A program made the translations under genes and the position numbers. Below are positions 40,301 through 48,700 of a stretch of 64,000 bases of DNA, one piece after another. Numbering within the stretch: the stretch's first letter is position 1; every line of letters starts with the position of its first letter. Location: contig JASFXZ010000001.1 in NCBI GenBank assembly GCA_032209605.1, positions 29,268,619-29,332,618 of the forward strand, given 5' to 3'. Source of the DNA: Mactromeris polynyma (lineage: Eukaryota > Mollusca > Bivalvia > Venerida > Mactridae). The notes under the pieces were generated by a model. It did not search any database. It saw nothing but the letters and a program-made list of their open reading frames with translations, and had not been told where the DNA came from.

Positions 40301-42677
40301 AAACTATTTCTATGATTTAAAGTATGGATTTTGCAATATAACATGAGTTAAAAATAACTACTCTGAAAACTTCATAGTTAAAATGAACGGGATATTAACA
40401 GATTCCAAAAATTCCCATTTTTTGTTATTTTTTTAAGTTTTGTCCCAAAAATCACATTTCACACGATACAATGTTTCTATACTTTAGGTAGTTTGAACTG
40501 TATCATAATATCTATTAAATACAGTATTTCTGGTAGTTTTATTGCAAAATTTGAGTTAGTTATTGGCAAATTCCAAAAATTCCCATTTTTTGTTATTTTT
40601 TTAAGTTTTACCCCAAAAATCACATTTTACTCGATACAATGTATCTATACTTTTGGTATTTTTAACTGTAATATAATATCTATCACATCAAGTAATTCTG
40701 GTAGTTTTATTGCAAAATTTGACTTAGTTATTGGCAAATTCCAAAAATTCCCATTTTTTGGTTATTTTTTTAAGTTTTACCCCAAAAATCACATTTTACA
40801 CAATACAATGTATCTATACTTTAGGTATTTTAAACTGTAATATAATATCTATCACATCAAGTAATTCTGGTAGATTTATTGCAAAATTTGACATAGTTAT
40901 TGGCAAATTCCAAAAATTCCCATATTTTGGGTTATTTTTTTGAAGGTTTTACCCAAAAAATCATATTTCACACGGTACGATGTTTCTATACTATAAGTAT
41001 TATGTACTGTAATATAATATATATCACATCAAGTAATTCTGGTAGTTTTATTGCAAAATTTGACATGGTTATTGGCAAATTCCATAAATTTCCCATGTTT
41101 TTGGTCATTTTTTTTTTAAGGTTTTACCAAAAAAATCACATTTCACTTGTTACAATGTATCTATACTTTAAGTATTATGTACTGTTATACAATATCTATT
41201 AAATATAGTAATTTTGGTAGTTTTATTGCAAAATGTGACAAAGTTATTAGCAAATTCCAAAAATTCCCATGTTTTTGGTTACTTTTTTAAAGGTTTTACC
41301 CCAAAAATCACATTTTACACGGTACAATGTTTCTATACTTTATGTATTATGTACTGTAATACAATATCTATTCAATAAAGTAATTCTGGTAGTTTTATTG
41401 GAAAATTGACATAGTTATAGGCAAATCCCAGAAATGCTCATTTTTGTGATTTTTTTTAATTTTACCCCAAAAATCACATTTAACACTGTTCAATGTTTCT
41501 ATACTTAAGTTATTTTGTACTGTATGCAATATCTATTAAATACAGTAATTTTGGTAGTTTTATTGCAAAATTTGACATAGTTATTGGCAAATTCCAGAAA
41601 TTCCCATTCTTATTTAAATTTTCAACCATTTTACCCCAAAAATCACATTTTGCACCGTGTGATTGTCCTATACTTTTAGTATATTTAATGTGATGCCTTA
41701 TATGACACAAATCCACAAAAATTATTTCTGTGCATTTTTTTTCCCCAATTTTTTTATTTTGACTGGCCTATAATGGTAAAGGGTAATTTCTGAGGTATTA
41801 TGAACTGATAAAATTGACTTAAATTACTCATATATGACTTTATCCTTACCTTGCATAAGATACCTTAAAATGAATTTCATAGCAATACTAGCCACTGTTC
41901 CTTCCATATCTGGATATGGTATAAAAATGAATTTTGTTTCATCACTTATTGGGTAAGTCATTCCAACTTTTATTAATCACTCGGGGTGACTGGGTTCCTA
42001 ACTTGTACTTGTATCAAAGTCAGGGATTGTGAAGCTGACAGGATTTGAACTCACATTCTACAAAGCCCAGCTCTCTACCCCTTGACCATCATTTTCCCTG
42101 ATGAAAATTTGTGAGAAGCTACATATTGCTAAATTTGAAAACCATTTTTATGCCCCCCTTCAAAGAAGAGAGGGCATATTGGTTTGCACATGTCGGTCGG
42201 TATGTCCTTCCGTCGGTCTGTCTGTCCGTAACCTTTTCATTTCTGATCAATAACTCAAGAACCCCTTGACCTTTCATCCTCAAACTTGGTCCTCACATTC
42301 ATCTTGGGTAGCAGAGGAACCCTATTGCTTTTAGAGTCACGGGGTCAAAGGTCAAGGTCACAGGGGGCATTATGATTTACAAACATCTCTTGTTTTATGA
42401 CTTTCTCAGATTCAGATAAAGTAGCGTGTACAAATGGAAATTGAAGAAAAGTAATACAAATTAATTGTTTCTTTATTGTTTTCAGGTGTTGGACCAAAGC
42501 CAGCTGTACACAAACCTGGATATGGACTCAGACTTGTATAAACTCAGCATACAAATGTTAAAACAAACAAAAGAGCCAATATTAAAGCTTAACCTTCCTC
42601 AAGTCACTGAAGGTCATTGCGGTTCATCAGCTGATGTTGATACGCAGAATTTGAAAGTTGAAGTACCGTGTGCTTGA
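19322..42677 (+). CDS. ZC3H13: Zinc finger CCCH domain-containing protein 13 (m6A writer auxiliary factor)
   Basis: Twenty-four coding exons: 19322-19450, 20165-20277, 21349-21560, 22275-22402, 23790-23854, 24758-24832, 25502-26352, 26933-27022, 27467-27962, 28671-28909, 29280-29387, 30211-30475, 31303-31566, 32920-33067, 33470-33571, 34091-34181, 34771-34827, 34985-35073, 35649-35752, 36364-36407, 36930-36992, 37909-38106, 38432-38706, 42486-42677. All junctions are GT-AG with matching phase; total 1465 aa (human about 1670). Domains: N-terminal FERLGPG; one CCCH finger C51-x8-C60-x5-C66-x3-H70; coiled coil about 152-194; Lys/Ser/Arg-rich disorder; RD/RE repeats about 555-720; an RGG-like patch about 800-835; FSDWSD at 1155-1160; conserved C-terminal block from about 1245 (LEIDWASMV, LLSNIGPFRRALC). 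By family it is nuclear and links WTAP/Virilizer to the METTL3-METTL14 m6A methyltransferase. An extra small exon in the 3.8-kb last intron is not excluded. Confidence 0.95.
19614..19643. repeat. 30-bp palindrome in ZC3H13 intron 1
   Basis: Two perfect 14-base arms, GCAAGGACCGGTCC and its complement, separated by AA. Each arm also contains the palindrome GGACCGGTCC. It lies 164 bp into the first intron. Confidence 0.7.
19785..20070 (-). mobile_element. Probable tRNA-related SINE, antisense
   Basis: Read on the minus strand, the part near 20040-19970 has tRNA-like spacing (CAGTCAGTGGAGCGCAGTGC, then GTGGGTTCAACTTC), followed by a body unlike the surrounding intron. The 5' and 3' limits are approximate because no second copy is in the window. 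Confidence 0.4.
21235..21325 (-). mobile_element. tRNA-like SINE head, antisense, fragment
   Basis: Minus strand: AAGACTTAGTGGTCTAGGTG at A-box position and GGTTTGAATCTC at B-box position with tRNA-like spacing. It ends about 25 bp upstream of ZC3H13 exon 3. The body is not recognisable. Confidence 0.4.
21640..21990. repeat. Dispersed repeat of the AAGGTCAAGGTCAC type
   Basis: Contains two related halves (each with GTCTRCTCCAT, TTGAATGATTTTGAAAT-like and GGTCACACTTA motifs) and AAAGGTCAAGGTCACACTTA. A similar block is at about 36540-36780. Such sequences are common dispersed repeats in bivalve genomes; class unknown. Confidence 0.4.
22558..23577. mobile_element. Possible hAT-like non-autonomous element
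   Basis: The left end ACTAGGGCTGTGGATTG and the complement of the right end (ACTAGAGCTTCAAAGATTCG) resemble each other and hAT-type termini. Interior near both ends contains CGATC/GAATCG blocks. A single similar end, GACTAGGACTGCAACGATTA, is at about 59443. I could not identify an 8-bp target duplication. Confidence 0.35.
27068..27330 (+). repeat. Dispersed repeat (GGGGGAAA-type), diverged copy
   Basis: The order TTTGGGGCAGCAATTGGG, CCCATTCCCCCATG, then TATTTTCCCC resembles the two better-matched copies at 60719-60906 and 61508-61730, in the same orientation. It lies in the ZC3H13 intron before exon 9. Limits are approximate. Confidence 0.4.
30620..31199. repeat. 72-bp tandem repeat, eight copies, ZC3H13 intron 12
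   Basis: Unit contains CTGTTCAATGTAATGTCTAC, ACAACCACTGACATGATRCC and AAGAGCTAAGTCTGT. Eight units lie head to tail with few substitutions and no visible length variation. Since 72 is a multiple of three, frames of about 200 codons stay open on both strands. The array starts about 145 bp after exon 12 and lacks exon-like splice boundaries, so I treat it as intronic. Confidence 0.95.
32080..32695 (+). repeat. Dispersed repeat with internal duplication and GTGAGCGATA tail
   Basis: Two related halves share AGGAATGATCCTT, GGTCCTCTT and GGTCTAGAGCTTTGATATTT. The end, CTCAGGTGAGCGATATAGGG followed by CCATCATTATCCTCTTG, is a widespread repeat tail in mollusc genomes as I recall it. Lies in ZC3H13 intron 13. 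Confidence 0.55.
35827..36015. mobile_element. Pogo/Tigger-like MITE, family A (copy 3)
   Basis: Ends AAGTCAAACCTGTC and ACAGGTTTGACTG/TA; the first base of the left end is changed from C to A. The interior is close to 11178-11366, including GGGAACAGCA and GGTGGTCTTTA. Lies in ZC3H13 intron 19. Confidence 0.88.
36540..36780. repeat. Dispersed repeat related to the 21640 block
   Basis: Contains CATTATAAGACAGTATGCAG, GTCAAGGGATTTCATGAGGT and AGTTTTAAGGTCATACATTG in an arrangement resembling 21640-21990. Class and precise ends are unknown. It lies in ZC3H13 intron 20. Confidence 0.35.
37125..37200 (+). mobile_element. tRNA-like SINE head fragment
   Basis: AAGCTCAGCCAATATAGCAC (A-box region) and GTAGGTTCGGACCCC (B box) have tRNA-like spacing. 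Followed by AT-rich intron with no recognisable body. Confidence 0.45.
37651..37890. mobile_element. CRE-containing palindromic MITE, family E (copy 1)
   Basis: A 240-bp imperfect palindrome: left end TGAGCGCTGCTGTGGGATTT, right end the complement of TGAGCGCCACTGTACGATTT. AACCTCTTCTGTAAGTGACG lies next to the left end, with the matching inverted form on the right. Flanks are TATA-rich. It ends 18 bp before ZC3H13 exon 22 (37909), so the T-rich acceptor tract is nearly contiguous with it. Contains an exact TGACGTCA. Confidence 0.9.
38165..38330 (+). repeat. Dispersed repeat (TAGCTCAATTG...GTGAGCTATTGG)
   Basis: TTTTTAGCTCAATTGAAATC and GTGAGCTATTGGGATCGCCC followed by TGTGTCCATTG match a repeat type I recall as common in bivalve and other marine invertebrate genomes. 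Only one copy is in this window, so limits are uncertain. Confidence 0.4.
39427..41768. mobile_element. 2.34-kb TIR element carrying an array of about 170-bp repeats
   Basis: Ends GTCCAGTCAA and TTGACTGGCC are inverted, and TA flanks both sides (39425-39426, 41769-41770). Inverted similarity continues inward through TGCACAGAAATNATTTT / AATTATTTCTGTGCATTTTT for at least 250 bp. From about 40215 to 41700 the interior is eight or nine direct repeats of 168-181 bp, each with TTATTGGCAAATTCCAAAAA, TTTTACCCCAAAAATCACAT, ACAATGTTTCTATACTTT and TTCTGGTAGTTTTATTGC. One inverted unit is present near the left end. There is no transposase. It occupies most of the last ZC3H13 intron. Confidence 0.85.
41978..42103 (-). 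mobile_element. tRNA-derived SINE, antisense
   Basis: Minus strand: ATGGTCAAGGGGTAGAGAGC (A box region), GTGAGTTCAAATCCTGTC (B box), CTTCACAATCCCTGACTTTG (body like the SINE at 10752). A related but distinct subfamily from the 10752/50664 pair. Confidence 0.65.
42149..42371. mobile_element. Short TIR element, ATGCCCCC family
   Basis: Ends TATGCCCCCCT and AGGGGGCATTA are inverted. The interior has GGTCGGTATGTCCTTCCGTC, ACTCAAGAACCCCTTGACCT and GGTCAAAGGTCAAGGTCACA. This is a widespread animal repeat type as I recall it. It ends about 115 bp before the last ZC3H13 exon. Confidence 0.65.
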
Positions 42678-42875
42678 ACAAGTCGGGATCATTTTAAGTG
42701 TTGTGTATGTGATATTGTAAGATATTGACCTTTCATTGTGAATGTATTCATGTTTTGCTCCTTTGCCGGAGCGACACTGGGTATGTAGTGGACTTACGAC
42801 AGCAAATGATTACTAAAAGGTGGGAATTTTACAGATTCTGTGAGACCACCACTCCAGAGGTAGACTAAGAATGTA

Positions 42876-43053
42876 CAGTTGGACCTCGTTTATTCGACAA
42901 CCTTCTATCCGAATATTTGGTATCATCGAAATAAATATCAGGTCCCGATGTATCTTCTTATGCATGTCGAATTGAAATGGGCTATTTGAAACCATATATT
43001 ATTAAAAATAAAAAATTTGGACCCAATGAATTGGAATGAATGGGGTTGGACTG
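42876..43053. mobile_element. Pogo/Tigger-like MITE, family C (copy 2), ZC3H13 3' UTR region
   Basis: Ends CAGTTGGACCTCG and GGGGTTGGACTG, flanked by TA, with TTTATTCGACAACCTTCTAT inside as in the copy at 2828. It starts 198 bp after the ZC3H13 stop codon. It contains an AATAAA at 43007-43012. Confidence 0.8.
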
Positions 43054-43561
43054 TATTATGAAAAGGGGATTTTTGATGGCTTATACATTTATGACTATTG
43101 GAATTTTGGGGTCAGAAACAAGAAATTTTGCTGTGTGTGTAAAACCCTTGAATGTACCCAACAGTGGGATGGTGCATGATAACTCAATGGTGACTACAGT
43201 AAGTCTGTGTACGAACGGTCTACGAAATCGTGCATATTTATTTTAGCCAAGTAAGGTAACTGAGCGCTGGTTTAAAGACTGGTACAATTTATTTTTGTGT
43301 TCATAAAGAATATTTTATCAGATCTCTAAGTTGTATGAAATGTAATTGTTACTGAATCTGTTGGGTGTCTATGTCAATCATTTTGTAGAATACATTGTAT
43401 GGTAATTTGTCCATTCTTCATTGTTATAGACACATTTTTTTTCAGCATAAATCTCGCCAATTCGAAAGCATTAGTTAAATCCATCCAAGCAGCAAATTCA
43501 TTTTTGTTAACTACATCTTTCATAATATGCTGACAACACTGTATACTGTCAGAATGGATGA

Positions 43562-43567
43562 AATAAA
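43562..43567 (+). terminator. Candidate polyadenylation signal for ZC3H13
   Basis: AATAAA about 885 bp after the stop codon, in GATGAAATAAAACATTGATG. An earlier AATAAA at 43007 lies inside a MITE. Which one is used cannot be told from sequence. Confidence 0.35.
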
Positions 43568-43625
43568 ACATTGATGAAATAATGCTGAGTCTTACTTTTA
43601 TCATATATTTCAGAAATTTAATATA

Positions 43626-43778
43626 CAGTAAAACCTCACTTAAAGACCACCTCAATAATAAGACCACCTCAAACATTTTCACTTTTTTGCTTTTTATTCA
43701 ACCTTAATTAAGACCATCTCAATAAGAAGACCAGTTTTCAAGGGTCCCAAGGGTGGTCTTATTATTGAGGTTTTACTG
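43626..43778. mobile_element. Pogo-like MITE, family B (copy 3)
   Basis: The cleanest copy: 153 bp, ends CAGTAAAACCTCACTTAAAG and GAGGTTTTACTG, flanked by TA. The AAGACCACCTCAATAATAAG block is repeated in inverted form at the right. Confidence 0.92.
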
Positions 43779-43782
43779 TATA

Positions 43783-45703
43783 CATAGTAGTAGTACACTC
43801 TGGGTTAATACATGTATGAAGAACACTGTACACCTCCAGTAGTAGAATCCTGGAGAAAGAAATTAAACAAGTTCTTGTTCTTGGCCCACGTTTGCTCTTT
43901 ACAGATATCCTTCCTCATTGATGGGGGGATATCTTGTCTTGTGAAATTTTGTAATAGTGAATACGAATGAGTCATATCGTTGAATCTGTTGGCAACACAT
44001 AATGTAAAATGTAGACCAATATTAGATCGTGCATCTTCTTGTTCAATGGTAACGTACGTTTCTGACTTCAATAGAAGAGTATCAAATTGTCACACTCAAC
44101 TTCATTGGTCAGCAGGTAACTTAATAATATTCATGACAACGAAACCCTTATGAATAATGTTGATGGATTGTCTACCGTGAGATCCGACAATATGGAATAT
44201 TATATCCTAATACACGTTACCGCAGATTTTGTGTTGATGATTTTCCTTGATAAAGTCTCGATTGCAATATAGAAACAAATCAAAACCCAGATAAAATAAT
44301 GTTTATTGCTACATATGACTTGATTTATAACAACACATATTTGAACTGACTACGACAATATAAAACAATATTTATAGATCTACATGGGCAGTGTGTAATC
44401 TCAATCGGGCATGAGTAGATGTCAAAAGTTTTGAAACCACAATGATAACTTTGTTACTATGTTTTACAGCTCTGAATACAACATTAGTTATCGATGCAAC
44501 ACATTGGCACCAGAGTAACAAACTGCACTATACATTTGACAAGAGTTCTTTTAACCGCGATAGTTGTTTATTTGTGGAAACTCGTTTGAATGGGAAAAAA
44601 TGAGCGAAAACGTGAGCCCCTGTCGAAAAGGTTCAACACCATGTGTATAATAAAGAACAGTGTATACGGGGGTTTGACGGAAAACGGCTTTTTGACTATG
44701 ATTTGGGATTTTTGTTTAGTTGAGATATTTTTTGGGTGACGTTAAGGCATTTTGTCATATGTATAGTGCAGTTTGTTACTCTTGTGCCAGTGATGCAACA
44801 TGGCAATTTCAATAAAATAGCATTAGAAACTTAAGAATACCGACGTTTGCACAAAGAACTCGATGAAACGTATAGTCGGACAATATTTACCTGCCACTCA
44901 TGAATATTCATACAAATCCATAAAGTGTCGGCAATGTACTGAGAGCGACTCCTTACTAGCCTGGATTACCTGCCCTTACCATTCCATTATCGGACGTGCT
45001 AGTGTGTACCAGACTACTTTCCTTACATGCATGCTCATCACGTGACTGCTGACGGGCACGGCGATTGTGTACGTAGAGGTAGAGATTAAGGAGTGTCTGT
45101 TTGCTCTTTCCTAATAACATCAAGGTATATTGGTATGTGATGTTACATCAAAGAGGATCTTTCGCCGATTGTTATTGATCATATAATCATGATAATGTTA
45201 CAACACAAATAAACTTAACATACAATGTCCGTATATAGTGTTCAGTACGGAATCAGAGGATTGGGGGGGGGGAGCGCCCCTCCCCCTAAATTCTGGCAAG
45301 CAATTTTTTCTTATGACATTGAATGCTGAAAGCATCAACGATCTCCGCATGCTACGCTCACAGACAATTGTATTACATTCAGTACAAAAGGAAACACAAA
45401 TTGCAGATCTATTTGAATCTGACTTTCTCTGTTTCTGTAGAGAGTACAGAAACATTATTTAATAAATCCTTAGACAAACACTGCACTAAGTGCTATCAAT
45501 TCACTGACTCATATCAACTGTTTAAGCACAATCTCTTTAAAAACTTGATATTATCACGGACATATAATTTGGTTTATGACACCACCCCCTACCAAAACAT
45601 TTTGCCCCACCCCCTACCCAAAATTTTGCCACCACACCCTACCCCTACACAACCTTCTCCATGTTATACAGTAGGCTATAATGTACATTACTTCCTGTAC
45701 ATT
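43783..45703. other. Intergenic between ZC3H13 and the sulfotransferase 3' end
   Basis: Contains the TIR element at 44493-44798. A minus-strand frame at 43805-44071 (88 codons, no ATG at its start) has plausible amino-acid composition but no recognised domain and no second exon. The stretch 44980-45100 is relatively CpG-rich and has TCACGTGA. No firm gene. Confidence 0.35.
44493..44798. mobile_element. MITE with about 45-bp inverted repeats
   Basis: Left arm GATGCAACACATTGGCACCA followed by GAGTAACAAACTGCACTATA; the right arm is its near-perfect complement ending GTGCCAGTGATGCA. The interior is AT-rich with no coding capacity. Only one copy is in the window. Confidence 0.75.
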
Positions 45704-48700
45704 TTAGTCTTGTCCTGTGTATGTGAATGGGATATTACATGGACCAAGTATATCGTTGTATAGTTTATCAAATCTTTCATTCTGTGTTACAGTAAAATGA
45801 TTCTTCCAGTCCCCCACCATACCTGAAATAAAAGAGGAAATATTATACATTAAAGACATATATGAGCGCCGCTGTACGATTTCCCATCTCTTCTTTAAGT
45901 GACGTCATATCCAGAAAACGTTACATGTGACGTCACCATGTATTGAGAGTAAGCAATATTTGCCCCATATGAAATGAAGTGACCATATGGAGTAGGCCCC
46001 TATATATATTGTTTCTTGCTTGCACATATAGTGACATCACATGTCACGTTTTCTTGAAATGACGTCACTTACAGAAGAGGTTGTAAATCCCGTAGCAGCG
46101 TTCGTATCATGATTAAGATCTCGAATTTCAAAAACGAATGTTATACAGTGAAAAACTCAATAATACGACCCCAATTGGTTCTGAAGAAAGTGGTTTATGT
46201 TCTTGCTTCAAAATGAATTGAGGGAATATTTGCAAATTTTTGTTTATTATATATTCAGCAATTCGTGAAACCTGAAAAGTCATAGCCTCTGATTTGCAAG
46301 TACAGACTAACCTGGGATCAAAGATCATGCAACTAAAGGAAGAAAAAACATCCGAAATTGAGGCCATGTCAAGCCATCCATAAACCTTGACTGTTTATTA
46401 GCGTTACTCCTAACCACCATTGTTGGGTCGGGTGGGTTGGTTAATTTTTTTACTATGGAATAGCCTGAATGTTTGAGTCAAGGCTAATTTCAATGTGTCA
46501 GTCGGGATACCACAAACAGACAATGTCCTGGGTCCGTATTCACAAACTCTTTAAGACTGAAACTCAGACTTAGACTTTAAATTTGCAAAAGTTACAGTTA
46601 CCGGCCTTTCGTTTTCGTTAAATCTGAATGGGTGAAATTTTGTCAGAATAATTGGTATCACCCATTCTACATTTTTGCCAATTTTTATTAAGATCTATAG
46701 TGTAATAAAAACGTAGGAGCAAAAATATATTTTTACATTTTAAAGTCCTAAGTCTTAAAGTGTGTGTGAATACGGGCCCTGGTCATGGTTATCATAAAAT
46801 GTAGTCCTACTAAAGTATAGATAAATAGAATAGAAGAATAAAATATACATAGATATTGAGATATAATAAACCTTTTCTAAGTAATGGCGACACGGAGCTG
46901 TTGATCGAGTATACGTCAAGATGATTGGTCATTGGATTCTGCCTCATGCTTTCAAAATGACAATGCTTAACAATCTGGTTGATGGTTTCCCCTGGTAACT
47001 GTTTCCCTAGAAACCGACACATTTTCTCTACTTCTTGTTTTAGATCTTGTTTCATATCCTCATAATACAAGACTTGCACATTGTCTTGCTTCCTTAATTG
47101 CCACCAACTTCGTGTGTACTCAAACCACGATCCATGATCAACTGTAAGTAGAGGACATTTTAAGGATTGACATCAATTATAGAACGAGTTTTTGTAGTTA
47201 TAAGAATCGATCATGGTGAAACAAGAAATATCTTTAAAAAACGATCAACGGCGTAGATAGAATGATGTCTAAATAATCGTCTTATTTCGGAACTGCTGAG
47301 GGGTACGCTACGGGAAAGTGAATAGTCTTTTCGATACACCCCGTTTGGTGCCTCTCCGCTTAAAATATGAACCAATCAAATCGTCTAATGTGTAGCATAG
47401 TTGAACAACGCGCTTCATATACGATATTTGATTGATCTAAAATGTAGGTCAAAATCAATCTCATACAGCTATGAAATAATACAGAATGTTGTTTCAACGT
47501 CGCATATGATCTACAAATAACATGAGCTACAAAGCTCATACGTGTGCGACCAGCAAGGTGTCAACTAATAGATACATCCCTGAGTTTATTTATCTCCTGA
47601 TACTACCCCCTATATACTGAGTGCCTAGTAAGGTTTCTATCAGTATCATTGTTCACGTCTTTGGTATGACTCGATTCGAGCAGGGATCGAAGCCACGACC
47701 TCCCACACTCAAAGCACAACAACTATCGATGCGGTTAATGCTTAGTCAGGTTCCCGTCTTACTGATATTGCAAACAGTACCGATTACATAGTGACAGGGG
47801 AAGGAACCCCAGACTAGTTAATGCTATCATGACTGTTACCACCTCCTGGTAATTTATTACGCTGCATATTTTACAAGTTTGATAAGTAAGAACTCACCAT
47901 GACCTTCCATAAACATTTCGAAAAAATCTTCCCATGTCCCCGTAAACTTTCCGAATGATGAACTTGATCGATAGAAATGATAATATGATACACAAAGATC
48001 TTTTGGATTCCTAAACAGAACCATCACCTGAAAAAATTATTACGTATCGTTAAAACAATTATTTCCAACACATGGTAATAATGTTATTCAAACATAGTCT
48101 TGTTTTACTTAGAACTATGATATTATAAAATATTGGAGTTCAATTCTGAAATTGCTAACTTCACGTGAAGAACTCGTACTGTGAGTTATAAAACATAATG
48201 ATAGAAAACTTAGATTCATTTCGTTATAAATATATTTGAATGCATAAGGCTTAAATAATCATGATATTGTGTCCGTACATTGACAAGGCAATAGCCGCGC
48301 CATGCATATTAATTCTAAGTGGATAGATACCTCTTAGTTCGATTGTGGTCCCTGATTTGAATGCATATTCACCACTCTGATTTTTACAAATAACACGTTA
48401 ACATGAAATAATAACATAACCCGTTTAAAATTATAAATTACAATGGAACTACAAGACATCACATCCATGTATGTAAGTGTCTTATTATAAAGTTTGTGAA
48501 ATAATGATTGAACATGATTAAAAGCAAACAATGTTACATATCAGTAGAACTAATAAATCTTAGTTATTCCAACGAGTTGGTATGTAATCTAGATGTAGGC
48601 TTGTGACTATCACCTTCAATGACGATATCGGTTGCTGTATTAAATTATTTTTATGGTTTTGTTATCTTGCATATAGTAGCGGCATGTTTATGATGGCCAA

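Noticed and set aside
40493..41693. Several frames of 70-115 codons with FIAKFDxVIGKFQKFPF repeats
   Set aside because: They are translations of the roughly 170-bp AT-rich repeat units of the TIR element, interrupted by stops in every unit or two.
45323..45763. 146-codon plus-strand frame
   Set aside because: It overlaps the sulfotransferase 3' UTR and last exon on the other strand, contains low-complexity CCACCCC stretches, and resembles no family.
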